Part shown: piece by piece, positions 11,201-20,559 of the stretch | Numbering within the stretch: position 1 is the stretch's first letter | Layout of the letters: every line of letters begins with the position of its first letter | Source: Marinilabiliales bacterium | Lineage (GTDB): Bacteria; Bacteroidota; Bacteroidia; Bacteroidales; F082 | Direction of reading: 5' to 3' | Assembly: GCA_002869365.1 (NCBI GenBank) | Contig: PKTA01000094.1 | Coordinates: 1-49,376 of the forward strand | Length of the DNA stretch: 49,376 nucleotides | Made by a program: the position numbers and the translations under genes | Notes under the pieces: model-generated | The model's database searches: none | Told to the model about the DNA's origin: nothing | What the model saw: only the letters and a program-made list of their open reading frames with translations

Positions 11201-12588
11201 TAAATTACAAGAATAAGGATGGACAGAAATACGAAATTGTTGTAGGTCGTTCAGCCGAGATGAAGATTATTGATGAGAAAACAGGAGTTGTTCTTGCTTC
11301 CTCAAACATTCCTTATTCTTCAAACTTGTATATTCCTAACGGATCGAAAGTTAAGAAAGGCGATACTATTGCTGACTGGGATCCATATAATGCAGTAATA
11401 CTATCAGAAGTAAAAGGTAGTGTTTCATTTGAAAATATTCTAGAAGGTCAAACTTATAGAGTAGAATCGGATGAGCAAACCGGATATTTTGAAAAAGTTA
11501 TTATAGAATCCCGTCAGAAAGCTAAGAATCCGAATATCAAAATTCTTGATACCGATGGTTCCGTAATTCGCCAGTATGACCTGCCTGTTGGAGCACACAT
11601 TCTTATTGAAGAGGGCACTAATATTCAGGCTGGTAGCATACTTGTGAAAATACCTAGAGCATTTGGTAAAGCAGGTGATATTACAGGAGGTCTTCCACGT
11701 GTAACAGAGTTATTCGAGGCAAGGAATCCTTCAGAACCGGCAGTTGTATCAGAAATTGATGGTGTTGTAAGTTTTGGTAAAAAACTTAAGAGAGGTAACA
11801 GAGAGGTTATTATTACATCGAAAACCGGTGAGGAGAAAAAATACCTCATCCCTACTTCCAAGCAGATACTTGCACAAGAAAACGACTTTGTAAAAGCTGG
11901 AACAAGTTTATCCGACGGAGTTATGACTCCTGCTGATATTCTTGCTATTAAAGGGCCTATGAAGGTTCAGGAGTACATTGTAAATGAAATTCAGGAAGTT
12001 TACCGTTTACAGGGTGTGAAAATTAATGATAAGCACTTTGAAACCATCGTTCGTCAAATGATGCGTAAAGTTCAGGTTGAAGATCCGGGTGATACTCGTT
12101 TCTTGGAAGGTGAAACTGTAAACAAAATTGAATTTATGGAAGTTAATGATGCTATTTTTGGAATGAAAGTAGTGTTGGAAATTGGTGATTCTGAACTATT
12201 CCGTCAGGGACAAATTATTAGCGCAAGAAAATTAAGAGATGAAAATTCAACTCTTAAGCGTCGTGATAAAGTTCTTGTGGAAGCCAGAGATGCTCAACCG
12301 GCTACTGCCCGCCAGGTACTTCAGGGTATTACAAAAGCATCACTACAAACCGAGAGTTTCATTTCTGCAGCTTCCTTCCAGGAAACTACAAAAGTACTTA
12401 CTCTTGCTTCTATTGCTGCTAAATCAGATTCATTGTTAGGTCTTAAGGAAAACGTTATTGTTGGCCATAAGATTCCTGCAGGAACCGGTTTAAGGGAGTA
12501 TGATGACATAATTGTTGGCTCAAAAGAAGATTATGAGCAAATTATGGATACCTCATCAACCAGCGAAATTATTGATTTAGAAGATTAA
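8284..12588 (+). CDS. rpoC: DNA-directed RNA polymerase subunit beta'
   Basis: RNA polymerase beta', 1434 residues. The N-terminal zinc-binding site is CHCCKYK...CDRCGVEV. The catalytic Mg-binding motif [12 protein letters not shown] is intact. The second zinc site is [14 protein letters not shown], and the trigger-loop region contains [21 protein letters not shown]. Length and order are standard for Bacteroidota. It is the last gene before a strong intrinsic terminator, so rpoBC ends the operon's main transcript. Confidence 0.98.
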   Translation: MAFRKDIKIPSNFNKITISLASPESILEKSFGEVLKPETINYRTYKPERDGLFCERIFGPVKDYECHCCKYKRIRYKGIVCDRCGVEVTEKKVRRERMGHIQLVVPVVHIWFFRSLPNKIGAMLGLQTKKLETIIYYERYAVINPGIKAKDGINYLDLITEEEYLDILETLPPENQYLDDSDPDKFIAKMGAEAVHDLLAQLDLDKLSYDLRHKANTETSQQRKAEALKRLQVFEAFRDARKRAENKPEWMIVKVVPVIPPELRPLVPLDGGRFATSDLNDLYRRVIIRNNRLKRLIEIKAPDVIMRNEKRMLQEAVDSLLDNSRKSSAVKTESNRPLKSLSDSLKGKQGRFRQNLLGKRVDYSGRSVIVVGPTLKLNECGIPKGMAAELFKPFIIRKLLERGIVKTVKSAKKIVEKKEAVVWDILESILKGHPVLLNRAPTLHRLGIQAFQPKLVEGKAIQLHPLVCTAFNADFDGDQMAVHLPLGHAAVLEAQILMLASHNILNPANGAPITVPSQDMVLGLYYITKARKSTEEHIVKGEGMKFYSPEEVIIAYNEKRADLHAIVNVMIDTFEDNKPVKKMIETTVGRVIFNQIVPKEYGYINQLLTKKSLRDIIGFILKKTGTAITTEFLDNIKDLGFHMAYKGGLSFNLGNVLIPEVKEVLVKKANEEVDEVVNNYNMGFITNNERYNQIIDIWTHTNSHLTNTLMKELSQNDQGFNPVYMMLDSGARGSKEQIRQLSGMRGLMAKPQKSGATGGEIIENPILSNFKEGLTVLEYFISTHGARKGLADTALKTADAGYLTRRLVDVAQDVVINIEDCGTLRGLTISALKKNEEIVESLYDRILGRVALHDIYNPLTNELILTAGEEIDEDIAKTIEEAPIEHVEIRSVLTCESKRGVCAKCYGRNLASGRMVQKGEAVGVIAAQSIGEPGTQLTLRTFHQGGTASNIAATSKIEAKFDGLLDIEELRTVNYKNKDGQKYEIVVGRSAEMKIIDEKTGVVLASSNIPYSSNLYIPNGSKVKKGDTIADWDPYNAVILSEVKGSVSFENILEGQTYRVESDEQTGYFEKVIIESRQKAKNPNIKILDTDGSVIRQYDLPVGAHILIEEGTNIQAGSILVKIPRAFGKAGDITGGLPRVTELFEARNPSEPAVVSEIDGVVSFGKKLKRGNREVIITSKTGEEKKYLIPTSKQILAQENDFVKAGTSLSDGVMTPADILAIKGPMKVQEYIVNEIQEVYRLQGVKINDKHFETIVRQMMRKVQVEDPGDTRFLEGETVNKIEFMEVNDAIFGMKVVLEIGDSELFRQGQIISARKLRDENSTLKRRDKVLVEARDAQPATARQVLQGITKASLQTESFISAASFQETTKVLTLASIAAKSDSLLGLKENVIVGHKIPAGTGLREYDDIIVGSKEDYEQIMDTSSTSEIIDLED

Positions 12589-12600
12589 TTTCAAAATATA

Positions 12601-12647
12601 AAAGGCTGTCGAAATGGTGGTAACACTTATTTTGGCAGCCTTTTTTT
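12601..12647 (+). terminator. Intrinsic terminator after rpoC
   Basis: A 15-bp stem (5' arm aaaggctgtcgaaat, 3' arm attttggcagccttt) has two G-T pairs and a 13-base loop. It runs directly into a T-run that ends at 12647. It begins 13 bases after the rpoC stop. The DUF3467 start codon follows 13 bases after the T-run, so that gene depends on read-through or on a promoter not seen here. Confidence 0.9.
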
Positions 12648-12659
12648 AAACTTATTATA

Positions 12660-12977
12660 ATGGAAGATAAAAACAAAAATAAAAACAAACTAAACATTGA
12701 ACTTAGTGAGGAAGTTGCTGAAGGAACCTATTCAAACCTTGCAATAATTTCGCACTCGCAGTCTGAATTCATTGTTGACTTTGTTAAGTTAATGCCGGGA
12801 GCCCCTAAAGCAAAAGTAAAATCCAGAATTATTCTAACTCCGGAACACGCAAAACGACTTTATAAAGCTCTGCACGATAATATCAGGAAGTTTGAAGCTA
12901 TTAATGGTCCAATTAAAGAGCCTAAAGATGGGGGTTTACCACCATTTACTATGGGAGGACCAACTGCCCAGGCATAG
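12660..12977 (+). CDS. DUF3467 domain protein
   Basis: A 105-residue cytoplasmic protein of the DUF3467 family, whose function is unknown. Recognisable family features are GTYSNLAIISHSQSEFIVDFVKLMPG and a C-terminal helix ILTPEHAKRLYKALHDNI. The N-terminus is lysine/asparagine-rich and low complexity (MEDKNKNKNKLN). It has no signal peptide or membrane segment. Placement directly after rpoC is, from memory, frequent in Bacteroidota. It lies beyond the rpoC terminator and ends six bases from the convergent hydrolase gene. Confidence 0.85.
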   Translation: MEDKNKNKNKLNIELSEEVAEGTYSNLAIISHSQSEFIVDFVKLMPGAPKAKVKSRIILTPEHAKRLYKALHDNIRKFEAINGPIKEPKDGGLPPFTMGGPTAQA

Positions 12978-12983
12978 GAAATT

Positions 12984-13925
12984 TTATTTTTCTATTTTAT
13001 CTTTAATAAAATTACTCATTACTTCATAAACCTTGTTTCTCACATTTCTGTCTGAAAGAACAAGGTCGTGTATACCATCGTCGATTTCTTTTTCAGTTAC
13101 ATCATCGCCTAAAACTTTTGCATATTTTGCAATATGTTTTACGTTTAATACAGCATCTGCCCGAAGCATATCTTCATTAAATTCTCCTGGAATAACACTC
13201 TTGTCAGAGTACATAACGAGTATAGGACATTTAATATTGAGTCCTTTCTGCAATTCCTTTTGTGCAGTATGAATAGCATTTATCCACCCTAAATTTAAGC
13301 CAAAGCCCTCAATAGGTTTCCAGTTAAGATTAAAATCCCATTCACCATAAAAGTCCTTGTGTAAACTTTCAGCATACCCCTTTTTTAGTCCTTCCGGGGA
13401 GTTAATATTAGGAAATATACTGCCAATAGCGGAAATAAGAGGAATTAACGCCATCAATGCCGGTGGATTATTAAACTCAAAAAATGGACTATTGAGTATT
13501 AAGCCCTTTATTACAATCTTATTATTACTATGATGAGTGTAAAGTGATGTTAGCAAACCTCCTGTGGAATGACCATATAGAACTACTTCAGTATTTTTCT
13601 CAATATCAATTATCTCCTTAAATGCTAAATCAAAATCTTCGAAATACTCAGTATATTTTTTAAAATTATTTGGTTTTTGATGTGGAAGTATCGACCTTCC
13701 ATATTTTCTTAGATCAAGAGCATAAAAGTTATACCCCAAACTATTAGCCCAATCCGCAAATTTATCGTGAAAGAAATAATCAACAAAACCATGAACATAA
13801 AGGAGAGCTTTGCTTGTGTTTCCGCTTGCTTTACGCGACACCAATGTGGCTTCTACCCTACCCTCATAATCATCAGGGCTATTCAGTTTGGTAATAGAAA
13901 AATTATGAGTTTTATCGAATTCCAT
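12984..13925 (-). CDS. Alpha/beta hydrolase (monoacylglycerol-lipase-like)
   Basis: A serine hydrolase of the Hydrolase_4 / lysophospholipase type, about 313 residues. The nucleophile elbow is GHSTGG in VVLYGHSTGGLLTSLY. An acid residue is likely in MYSDKSVIPGE, and the catalytic His is probably in DDGIHDLVLSDR near the C-terminus. No signal peptide is visible, so it is probably cytoplasmic. The frame could begin 33 bases further upstream, but that ATG lies immediately upstream of (13956-13958, adjoining) the probable -7 box at 13948-13955, so the start MEFDKTHNF at 13925 is preferred. Substrate unknown; a lipid or ester is likely from the family. Confidence 0.85.
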   Translation of the reverse strand: MEFDKTHNFSITKLNSPDDYEGRVEATLVSRKASGNTSKALLYVHGFVDYFFHDKFADWANSLGYNFYALDLRKYGRSILPHQKPNNFKKYTEYFEDFDLAFKEIIDIEKNTEVVLYGHSTGGLLTSLYTHHSNNKIVIKGLILNSPFFEFNNPPALMALIPLISAIGSIFPNINSPEGLKKGYAESLHKDFYGEWDFNLNWKPIEGFGLNLGWINAIHTAQKELQKGLNIKCPILVMYSDKSVIPGEFNEDMLRADAVLNVKHIAKYAKVLGDDVTEKEIDDGIHDLVLSDRNVRNKVYEVMSNFIKDKIEK

Positions 13926-13947
13926 GATTGTAAAAATTTGATTTACA

Positions 13948-13955
13948 CAAATGTA
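13948..13955 (-). promoter_or_regulatory. Candidate -7 box for the alpha/beta hydrolase
   Basis: The minus strand reads TACATTTG, matching the Bacteroidota -7 consensus TAnnTTTG, 22 bases upstream of the chosen start codon. It supports the shorter start. No clear -33 TTG at ideal spacing was found, because the upstream side is the neighbouring gene's terminator. Confidence 0.5.
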
Positions 13956-13961
13956 CATAAA

Positions 13962-13998
13962 AAAAGCTCTGTTTGTAATACTTACAAACAGAGCTTTT
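13962..13998 (-). terminator. Intrinsic terminator of the tricorn-like gene (symmetrical)
   Basis: A perfect 17-bp inverted repeat (aaaagctctgtttgtaa / ttacaaacagagctttt) has a 3-base loop. It has a T-run on the minus strand and a shorter one on the plus strand. It lies 30 bases after the tricorn-like stop codon and just upstream of the hydrolase promoter, so it separates the two minus-strand genes. Confidence 0.88.
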
Positions 13999-14027
13999 TA
14001 TCGATATTATTATTTATATGAAAAATA

Positions 14028-17000
14028 TTATTTTGTTTTATCAGGATATGGAGGAATTTCCGGAGCAGGTTTAAAGTCCTTTAACTGCTCTAAAATAACC
14101 TCAATTGCCTTGTTTAATTGCTGATCTTCACCGGCATATTCTTTAGCAGGATCGTTATCTACAACTATATCAGGTTCAACACCATGACCTTCAATAACCC
14201 AATTACCATTTTCATCGAAAGGAGCAAACTCAGGACGACGCATGTCACCACCATCTATAAATGGCATAGAGCCTCTAATGCCAACAACACCACCCCATGA
14301 ACGTTTACCTATTAATGTACCAATATTCATTTTTTTAAACTGGTATGGGAACAAATCTCCATCTGATGCTGAATAGTTATCGAGCAGCAATACTTTTGGT
14401 CCAAGTATCATTTGTGCAGGTTTTGTGTTTACTCCATTATTTCTTGACATACCATAGAGTGCTAACTCTCGGTTTAATCTCTCAATAATCATAGGAGAAA
14501 CATTTCCTCCACCATTACCTCTATCATCAATAATTAAGGCCTTCTTATTTAACTGAGGATAGAAATGCTTTACGAATTCATTTAATCCGCCTGGTCCCAT
14601 ATCAGGAATATGAATATACCCAACCTGACCATCAGTAGCCTCATTTACCTTTCTGGTATTTTCCATTACCCAGTTATAATAGTAAAGTCCTGATTCATCA
14701 GCAATTGGAACAATGATATTCTTCTTAGCACCCGACATATCTGCCTTTTTGTTCGTAGTAATTTCAATTTTTTTACCTGCCTTTCCAACAAGCATCATAT
14801 AAATGTCATCAACATTTTTGGTTGATTTACCATTTATTTCAAGTATATAATCACCTTCGTTTATATCAACACCAATCTGTGTTAGTGGTGAGCGGCTTCC
14901 ATCAGTCCAGTTTTCTCCTTTTAAAATTTCATCAATTTTAAAATATCCACTGTCATCCTTACTCAATTTTGCACCAAGCAAACCGGTTTTTATACGTTCA
15001 GGTTTAGCTTTATCACCTCCATTAACATATGCATGACCAACAGATAATTCAGCTATCATTTCTCCTATAACATAGTTTAAGTCATTTCTGTTATTCACAT
15101 AAGGAACTAATACCGAATACTTCTTATTAATAGCTTTCCAATCTAAACCATGCATATTAGGAGCATAGAAGAAATCTCGCATTTGACGCCAGGATTCGTT
15201 ATATATTTGCGCCCACTCCTCTTTTAAGTTAACCATAACTTTCATTTCCGAAAGGTCTATAAATTCATCCGGTTTAACTTTTGAATTAGGCAAATTAATT
15301 ACAGCATATTTACCTTGTAATCCAATAAGCATCTTTTTATGATCTGCTGCAATAACAAAACTGCTAATATTCCCAAGTTCAGTTGATTTTTGATTTTTTA
15401 AATCATATAGCATAAACTTGGCTCCCTTAATTTTACTACTCGAATAGTTATAATATATTTTGCCTTCTATAGGGCTGAGGTTCCAGTAACTACCTGCCTT
15501 TCCGGGAAGTGCAATAACTCTATCCTGAATACCATCGAAATCGATATTCACAGCAAACTCTTCCTTTTCCTCAGCATCTTTACCATTTTTCTTAGATTTT
15601 TCAGATTTAGTTTTGTTATCTTCACTTGAAACGTTTACTTCATCATTAGTAGGCTCAAATGGAGAAGGAGTATATTTTTGTAATGTTACGAAGTAAATCT
15701 TACTCATATCACGATATGCATGATTCCATTCTGTCCAACTATAAATTGGAGAAAAATCTCTTGAGGATGTGAAGAACAAATATTTACCATCAGGACTAAA
15801 AACAGATCCATTAGCATCGTACCAATTATCTGATATTTGGTGAGTATCTCCGCTTTTTGTATCATAAACCATAACTTTACTTACAGCAGATTGTTCTGGT
15901 TTAGTGTATGTTACCCAACGATTATCCGGCGACCAGTTATAACTTCGTATTTCCCAGGAATCGGCTTCGGCAATAACTTTTACTTTTTTCGAATCGATAT
16001 CAACGATATTTAATCTGCCCATTTTATCTCCCCATAGAAGTTTTTTGCTATCGGGTGACCAAATAGGATTATATTTATAAGTATCAGAATTGGAAGTTAT
16101 CTTTATAGCCTCTTCCTTACCATTCTGATTCTGAATATAAATCTCATCTTCACCTGTTCTATCACTAATAAAAGAAATATATTTCCCATTTGGTGACCAT
16201 TCTACATTTCTGTCGTGAACACCGGAACTCTCAGTTAAATTTCGGGTAATTCCAGATTCAGCAGGAACAGTATAAACATCACCCCTTGCTCCAAAAACAA
16301 CCCTTTTTCCATCAGGCGAAACAGCCCATGAATTGATAAACTTAGAAGCATCTTTTATTTCATTTCTGGCAGTGAGCATATCATTTTCAATGTTTACAAC
16401 TACTTTTGATATTTCACCTTTAGAAATATTGTATTTATATATATATCCGCCATTTTCATATACGATAAAATCCTTTCCAAGGGAAGGGAATTTAATATCA
16501 TATTCAGTGTAATTTGTAATCTTTTCGGTTTTCATTGATGTCAGGTCGTAGGCGAACATATTCATTGTTCTGTCGCGATCACTAAGGAAGAATATTTTAT
16601 TTCCATGCCACATGGGGAAAATATCCTGATTAATGTTATTGGTTATTTGAGTTGTTTTCTTTGTTTCGAAATCATAAATCCATATATCATCTGCCATTCC
16701 TCCTTTATAGTATTTCCAGGTACGGAATTCTCTGAACACGCGGTTCATGGCCATCTTTTTCCCATCAGGAGAAAATGAGCACCAACTACCAGTTGGAAGA
16801 GGTAACTCTTCTGACAAGCCTCCGTTTTTATTCACACTGAAAAGTTGTCCTTTAAATGAATTAAATGTTTGTTTTCGTGAGCGATAAATAATATCATCTC
16901 CTTTCCAGGTCATTACAATATTATTTGGGCCCATACGGTCGGAAATATCATCTCTTCCCAAAGTTGCAGTATAGGTTATTCTCTCAGGAACACCACCTGT

Positions 17001-17282
17001 TGAGGGTATAGTAAATACTTCTGTATTTCCATCGTATTGCCCTGTAAATGCAATAGTTTTTCCATCAGGAGAGAATCTTGCAAACATTTCATATCCGTTT
17101 GCATCGCTTGTTAATTTTCGGGCGGTTCCACCTTCTGAAGAAACTGTATAAAGGTCGCCGGCATAGGTAAATATTACCTGATCGCCATAAATCGCAGGAA
17201 ATCTTAAAAGTCTTACATCATTTTCAGCCATTAATCCGGAAAATAAAATAAGAGAAATAAGACTTAGTAAAATCTTTTTCAT
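14028..17282 (-). CDS. Tricorn-type protease (S41 family, secreted)
   Basis: A 1084-residue protein resembling tricorn protease, which trims peptides. A signal peptide (MKKILLSLISLILFSGLMAE) predicts export. The N-terminal half is WD40-like beta-propeller repeats (many SPDGK and SPNGK blades). A PDZ segment follows (GDYILEINGKST), then the S41 catalytic region. The likely nucleophile is Ser973 in NYSASDGDLF and a supporting Glu1036 is in GVEPDIV. The catalytic His is in ELSVGHAYV; the residue before it is Gly, where archaeal tricorn has Ser. A lysine/glutamate-rich insert (NKTKSEKSKKNGKDAEEKEE) splits the propeller region. It probably degrades peptides in the periplasm or outside the cell. 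Confidence 0.9.
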   Translation of the reverse strand: MKKILLSLISLILFSGLMAENDVRLLRFPAIYGDQVIFTYAGDLYTVSSEGGTARKLTSDANGYEMFARFSPDGKTIAFTGQYDGNTEVFTIPSTGGVPERITYTATLGRDDISDRMGPNNIVMTWKGDDIIYRSRKQTFNSFKGQLFSVNKNGGLSEELPLPTGSWCSFSPDGKKMAMNRVFREFRTWKYYKGGMADDIWIYDFETKKTTQITNNINQDIFPMWHGNKIFFLSDRDRTMNMFAYDLTSMKTEKITNYTEYDIKFPSLGKDFIVYENGGYIYKYNISKGEISKVVVNIENDMLTARNEIKDASKFINSWAVSPDGKRVVFGARGDVYTVPAESGITRNLTESSGVHDRNVEWSPNGKYISFISDRTGEDEIYIQNQNGKEEAIKITSNSDTYKYNPIWSPDSKKLLWGDKMGRLNIVDIDSKKVKVIAEADSWEIRSYNWSPDNRWVTYTKPEQSAVSKVMVYDTKSGDTHQISDNWYDANGSVFSPDGKYLFFTSSRDFSPIYSWTEWNHAYRDMSKIYFVTLQKYTPSPFEPTNDEVNVSSEDNKTKSEKSKKNGKDAEEKEEFAVNIDFDGIQDRVIALPGKAGSYWNLSPIEGKIYYNYSSSKIKGAKFMLYDLKNQKSTELGNISSFVIAADHKKMLIGLQGKYAVINLPNSKVKPDEFIDLSEMKVMVNLKEEWAQIYNESWRQMRDFFYAPNMHGLDWKAINKKYSVLVPYVNNRNDLNYVIGEMIAELSVGHAYVNGGDKAKPERIKTGLLGAKLSKDDSGYFKIDEILKGENWTDGSRSPLTQIGVDINEGDYILEINGKSTKNVDDIYMMLVGKAGKKIEITTNKKADMSGAKKNIIVPIADESGLYYYNWVMENTRKVNEATDGQVGYIHIPDMGPGGLNEFVKHFYPQLNKKALIIDDRGNGGGNVSPMIIERLNRELALYGMSRNNGVNTKPAQMILGPKVLLLDNYSASDGDLFPYQFKKMNIGTLIGKRSWGGVVGIRGSMPFIDGGDMRRPEFAPFDENGNWVIEGHGVEPDIVVDNDPAKEYAGEDQQLNKAIEVILEQLKDFKPAPEIPPYPDKTK

Positions 17283-17393
17283 TCGTATTCTTTTTGATTA
17301 TTATTAATTTAAACTTTCTTAATACTATTTTTATGCCGTAAACCTCTATAAACTGATTATTAACTCCTTAACTTATCATTCTATAACGGACGC

Positions 17394-17401
17394 CAAAATT
17401 A
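17394..17401 (-). promoter_or_regulatory. Candidate -7 box for the tricorn-like gene
   Basis: The minus strand reads TAATTTTG (fits TAnnTTTG), 111 bases upstream of the tricorn-like ATG, in the 163-base gap between this gene and the AddA-like gene. The gap otherwise shows only a short palindrome. Confidence 0.4.
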
Positions 17402-17424
17402 TGTTCGATAACAAACATATGATT

Positions 17425-17438
17425 GTACGATTTCGTAC
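17425..17438. other. Short perfect palindrome
   Basis: gtacga-tt-tcgtac: a 6-bp inverted repeat with a 2-base centre, 8 bases beyond the stop of the AddA-like gene and just upstream of the tricorn-like promoter candidate. No T-run follows on either strand, so it is not a good terminator. It could be an operator or chance. Confidence 0.3.
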
Positions 17439-17445
17439 GCTAGTT

Positions 17446-20400
17446 TTAATCCTTGAAGTTTAAGTGTTCAACCTCAATATTTTCAGATATATAAACCAGA
17501 AAACAATTAATTTTTTCATACCCAATATTCTTCATAACAGCATAGTATTCATTTATTTGGGTATGATATTTCTGACTTATTTTGCCGGTTTTGTAGTCTA
17601 TAATTGCCAATTCATCATCTAAAATAGCCAGCCTGTCGGGTCTCAAAATATTTCCAACCCCATCGTAAACTTCCGATTCGTTTTTAACCACCGCCGATTT
17701 TGAAAAGTATTTCGATAATTTTTGATGTTCAACAATTTCTATTATTAAAGTTCGAAGTTTATCTTTTTCAGGATGCGTAATAAAACCAAAATTCACATAC
17801 TTTTCAAGCACATTTTCAACATCATCAAAAGTTTCTATCTCAGATAATATTCTATGAATAAGGTTGCCATAAGCTTCGGGACTTTTCGATTCTATATTAT
17901 TCCATGATATCTGTTCTGATCTTGCTATTTTAACTATCCTATTTAAGTCGACAGAAGGGTAAACATCAAGATTTATATAATTAACATATTCATCATCTTT
18001 TGATTGCGCAGGTTCAGCTTTTAGTAATCCGTCTTCAAATAAGTTATCATTTTTAGAATTTTTTGAAATAAAATCCATAATAATTTTGCCATATTGATTA
18101 CGTTTTTCTGTTGACGTAACAACAAATAATGCATGCGAGGCACGAGTGAAACTTACATAAACAAGGTTTATAAAATCCAGATTTTCCTTTTCCTTCTCTT
18201 TATCATATTCATCTTCAAAACCAACTTCTGCAGTTTGTTTTGTTAGCGGAATCAATGTTTTTGAGAGTTTCGGGATATGCATTTTTGATACGTCGGCCCA
18301 AATTGTATTCGAATTATTTGAAACTGAATCATTTAAGTCGGCTATAACCACTTTAAAGGCCAAACCCTTTGATTTATGGGCGGTCATTAATTTAAAGGCA
18401 TCAGGCTTTTCAGGAGTACTTACAAAAATTTTTGTTTTTTTCTCATTCCAGTATTCCAAAAATTCAATTATCGTGTATTTTGTTGAGTTTTGTGATTTAA
18501 AAACAAAGTCGAGAAAAAATTGTAAAAATATATCTGCTTCTTTGTCAAAATTTAATAAGCGTATGGCAAACTCACATACTTCATAAAGTGAATAGGATAG
18601 CAGATTACTAACATCAACCTTACCGTCAAACATTTGAAATACAAACAAATATGTTTCGCCTGAATGGTTTGAAATCTCTTCCAGAAGTTCTTCAGTATTA
18701 CTAAGCCCTTTTAATTCTGCATATTTTATTATAAAATCGGCAAGAAATATTTTTTCATCAGGCTTGGTAATCATTTGCAGCAATGAAACTATCATCGACA
18801 CTTTTGGCGAGTTATTTACCAAAAGCGATTCGGAGGAGACAACCTTATAATTTTTCGATATCAGATAATTAGCTAGTTCAGAAATTGATTTCTTTCGTCT
18901 TCCCAGCACACAAATATCACCTGCCTGAAATCCTGCTTCTATAGCTTCACTGATAAACGACTCAATTTTAAGATGCTTTTCCGGCTGAAATTCATCTTTA
19001 TTATTTGCTTCAACAGTTTCAAGTTTCACATAAGAATTGTGCTGACGAATTGGTTTTTGCTCCAGATTAGTATAATGTTTTTTTATAGCCTCATTCTCCC
19101 CTTCAATTAAGTCGGAAAAAAACAAATTATTAAATTCAACTATAGTTTTACCTGATCTGTAATTATAATCAAGTACTTCTTCCCGGTATTGGCTATTTAG
19201 TAGAGCTTCTCTGCTTTGACCTAATAAGGAGTCATCCTGAGGATATAGTTTTGGCAAATTTGAAAACAGTTCCACTTCACCATTTCTGAACCTATAAATT
19301 GCTTGTTTTGCATCCCCTACCAACATACTGAAATTGTTGTTTGATAGTGATTCTTCGACAAGTGGCAACAAATTATTCCATTGCAAAACTGAGGTATCCT
19401 GGAATTCATCGATAAGGAAATTTTTGTATTTGAACCCCAGGCGTTCATAAATAAAAGGTATTGGTTGTCCTGCAATACTATCGCTTATTTTTTTGTTGAA
19501 TTCTGAAATATGCACTTTGGAGCTACGATCAACAAACTCATCGAAAAGACTCTGAATTACAGTAATCAAAGCAACTGAATATATCTTAGTGTTAATAATA
19601 TTTAGTAAGATGTAAACGCGCACATCTTCTACCATTTTATCAAATATATCGGTGAGACTCTGTTTAATTTCATCTATTGCAGAAACAATTTCTGAATTTG
19701 CGTTTTTTGATACCCATTTATCGTTTTCTACTGTATCGAGATTACGTTTACCAGGTAATATTGCTTTGGCGGAAGAAATATCCTGAAGTTTAACAAAGTA
19801 GCCATATATACCTTTTTCCTTATAACTTATGTCATTGGCGCTAAGCGAAACCGACGAAAACAAATTAATGGCTTCTTTAGCATATTTCTGAATATCATTT
19901 TTAAGGTGCTTTTGTCTTTTATTGAGAATTTTTATTATTTCTATAAAATCATTTATGGTTAGGCCATTTAAAAATTTCTTTTGAGCAAATACATCTTCAC
20001 TTAAGTTATAATTCACAAATGACGACAATATTGTACTGATATTGTGCGACTTTTCATCTTCAATTTGCTTAAACACAAAACTCAGTAATATGTCTGTGAG
20101 TTGCTTATCATGTCCTATTTTTCTATAAAGGTCGTCTAATATTTCAGGTATTAAATCATCCTTATCAAGTATAATTTCAAAATTTGATGGCAGATTCAAT
20201 TCATTGGTAAACGTTCTTATAATCTTGTGCACAAAAGAATCAATAGTAGAAACAGAAAACTCATCATAATTATGAGTAATTAAGTTAAGGAGGTATTTAC
20301 CTCTCTTTTGAAATTCATCATCACTAGTTTTAAGATGCTCTTTTAGCAAGGTAGTAAGAAAACTATTTTCAGCATTAGAAATAAGCACAAGAGTATCAAT

Positions 20401-20559
20401 AATGCGTGATTTCATTTCATTTGCTGCCTTATTTGTAAATGTAATGGCAAGTGTTCTTTTAAAATCGTTAGGATTTTTCAGGCACAACTTTAAATACTCC
20501 AAAACAAGAGTTGCTGTTTTGCCCGAACCCGCAGAAGATTTGTAAACTACAAATGCCAT
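17446..20559 (-). CDS. AddA/UvrD-type helicase with C-terminal RecB-like nuclease
   Basis: A 1037-residue superfamily 1A DNA helicase, likely the helicase-nuclease subunit of an AddAB-type recombination complex. Motif I is SSAGSGKT (residues 8-15) and TFTNKAANEMKSRI follows. Motif II is DEFQDTS, motif III GDAKQAIYRFRNGE, motif V TAHKSKGLAF and motif VI LVYVSFTRASHALF. The C-terminus has PD-(D/E)XK nuclease features: YGNLIHRIL, RPDRLAI and IIDYKTGK. The ATG overlaps the upstream tamB-like stop codon by one base (TAATG), so the two are co-transcribed. No AddB-like partner gene is next to it. Role inferred: double-strand break repair. Confidence 0.85.
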   Translation of the reverse strand: MAFVVYKSSAGSGKTATLVLEYLKLCLKNPNDFKRTLAITFTNKAANEMKSRIIDTLVLISNAENSFLTTLLKEHLKTSDDEFQKRGKYLLNLITHNYDEFSVSTIDSFVHKIIRTFTNELNLPSNFEIILDKDDLIPEILDDLYRKIGHDKQLTDILLSFVFKQIEDEKSHNISTILSSFVNYNLSEDVFAQKKFLNGLTINDFIEIIKILNKRQKHLKNDIQKYAKEAINLFSSVSLSANDISYKEKGIYGYFVKLQDISSAKAILPGKRNLDTVENDKWVSKNANSEIVSAIDEIKQSLTDIFDKMVEDVRVYILLNIINTKIYSVALITVIQSLFDEFVDRSSKVHISEFNKKISDSIAGQPIPFIYERLGFKYKNFLIDEFQDTSVLQWNNLLPLVEESLSNNNFSMLVGDAKQAIYRFRNGEVELFSNLPKLYPQDDSLLGQSREALLNSQYREEVLDYNYRSGKTIVEFNNLFFSDLIEGENEAIKKHYTNLEQKPIRQHNSYVKLETVEANNKDEFQPEKHLKIESFISEAIEAGFQAGDICVLGRRKKSISELANYLISKNYKVVSSESLLVNNSPKVSMIVSLLQMITKPDEKIFLADFIIKYAELKGLSNTEELLEEISNHSGETYLFVFQMFDGKVDVSNLLSYSLYEVCEFAIRLLNFDKEADIFLQFFLDFVFKSQNSTKYTIIEFLEYWNEKKTKIFVSTPEKPDAFKLMTAHKSKGLAFKVVIADLNDSVSNNSNTIWADVSKMHIPKLSKTLIPLTKQTAEVGFEDEYDKEKEKENLDFINLVYVSFTRASHALFVVTSTEKRNQYGKIIMDFISKNSKNDNLFEDGLLKAEPAQSKDDEYVNYINLDVYPSVDLNRIVKIARSEQISWNNIESKSPEAYGNLIHRILSEIETFDDVENVLEKYVNFGFITHPEKDKLRTLIIEIVEHQKLSKYFSKSAVVKNESEVYDGVGNILRPDRLAILDDELAIIDYKTGKISQKYHTQINEYYAVMKNIGYEKINCFLVYISENIEVEHLNFKD

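Noticed and set aside
13926-13958. Longer start for the alpha/beta hydrolase at 13958
   Set aside because: It would place the start codon immediately upstream of the likely -7 box (13948-13955) and adds no conserved residues.
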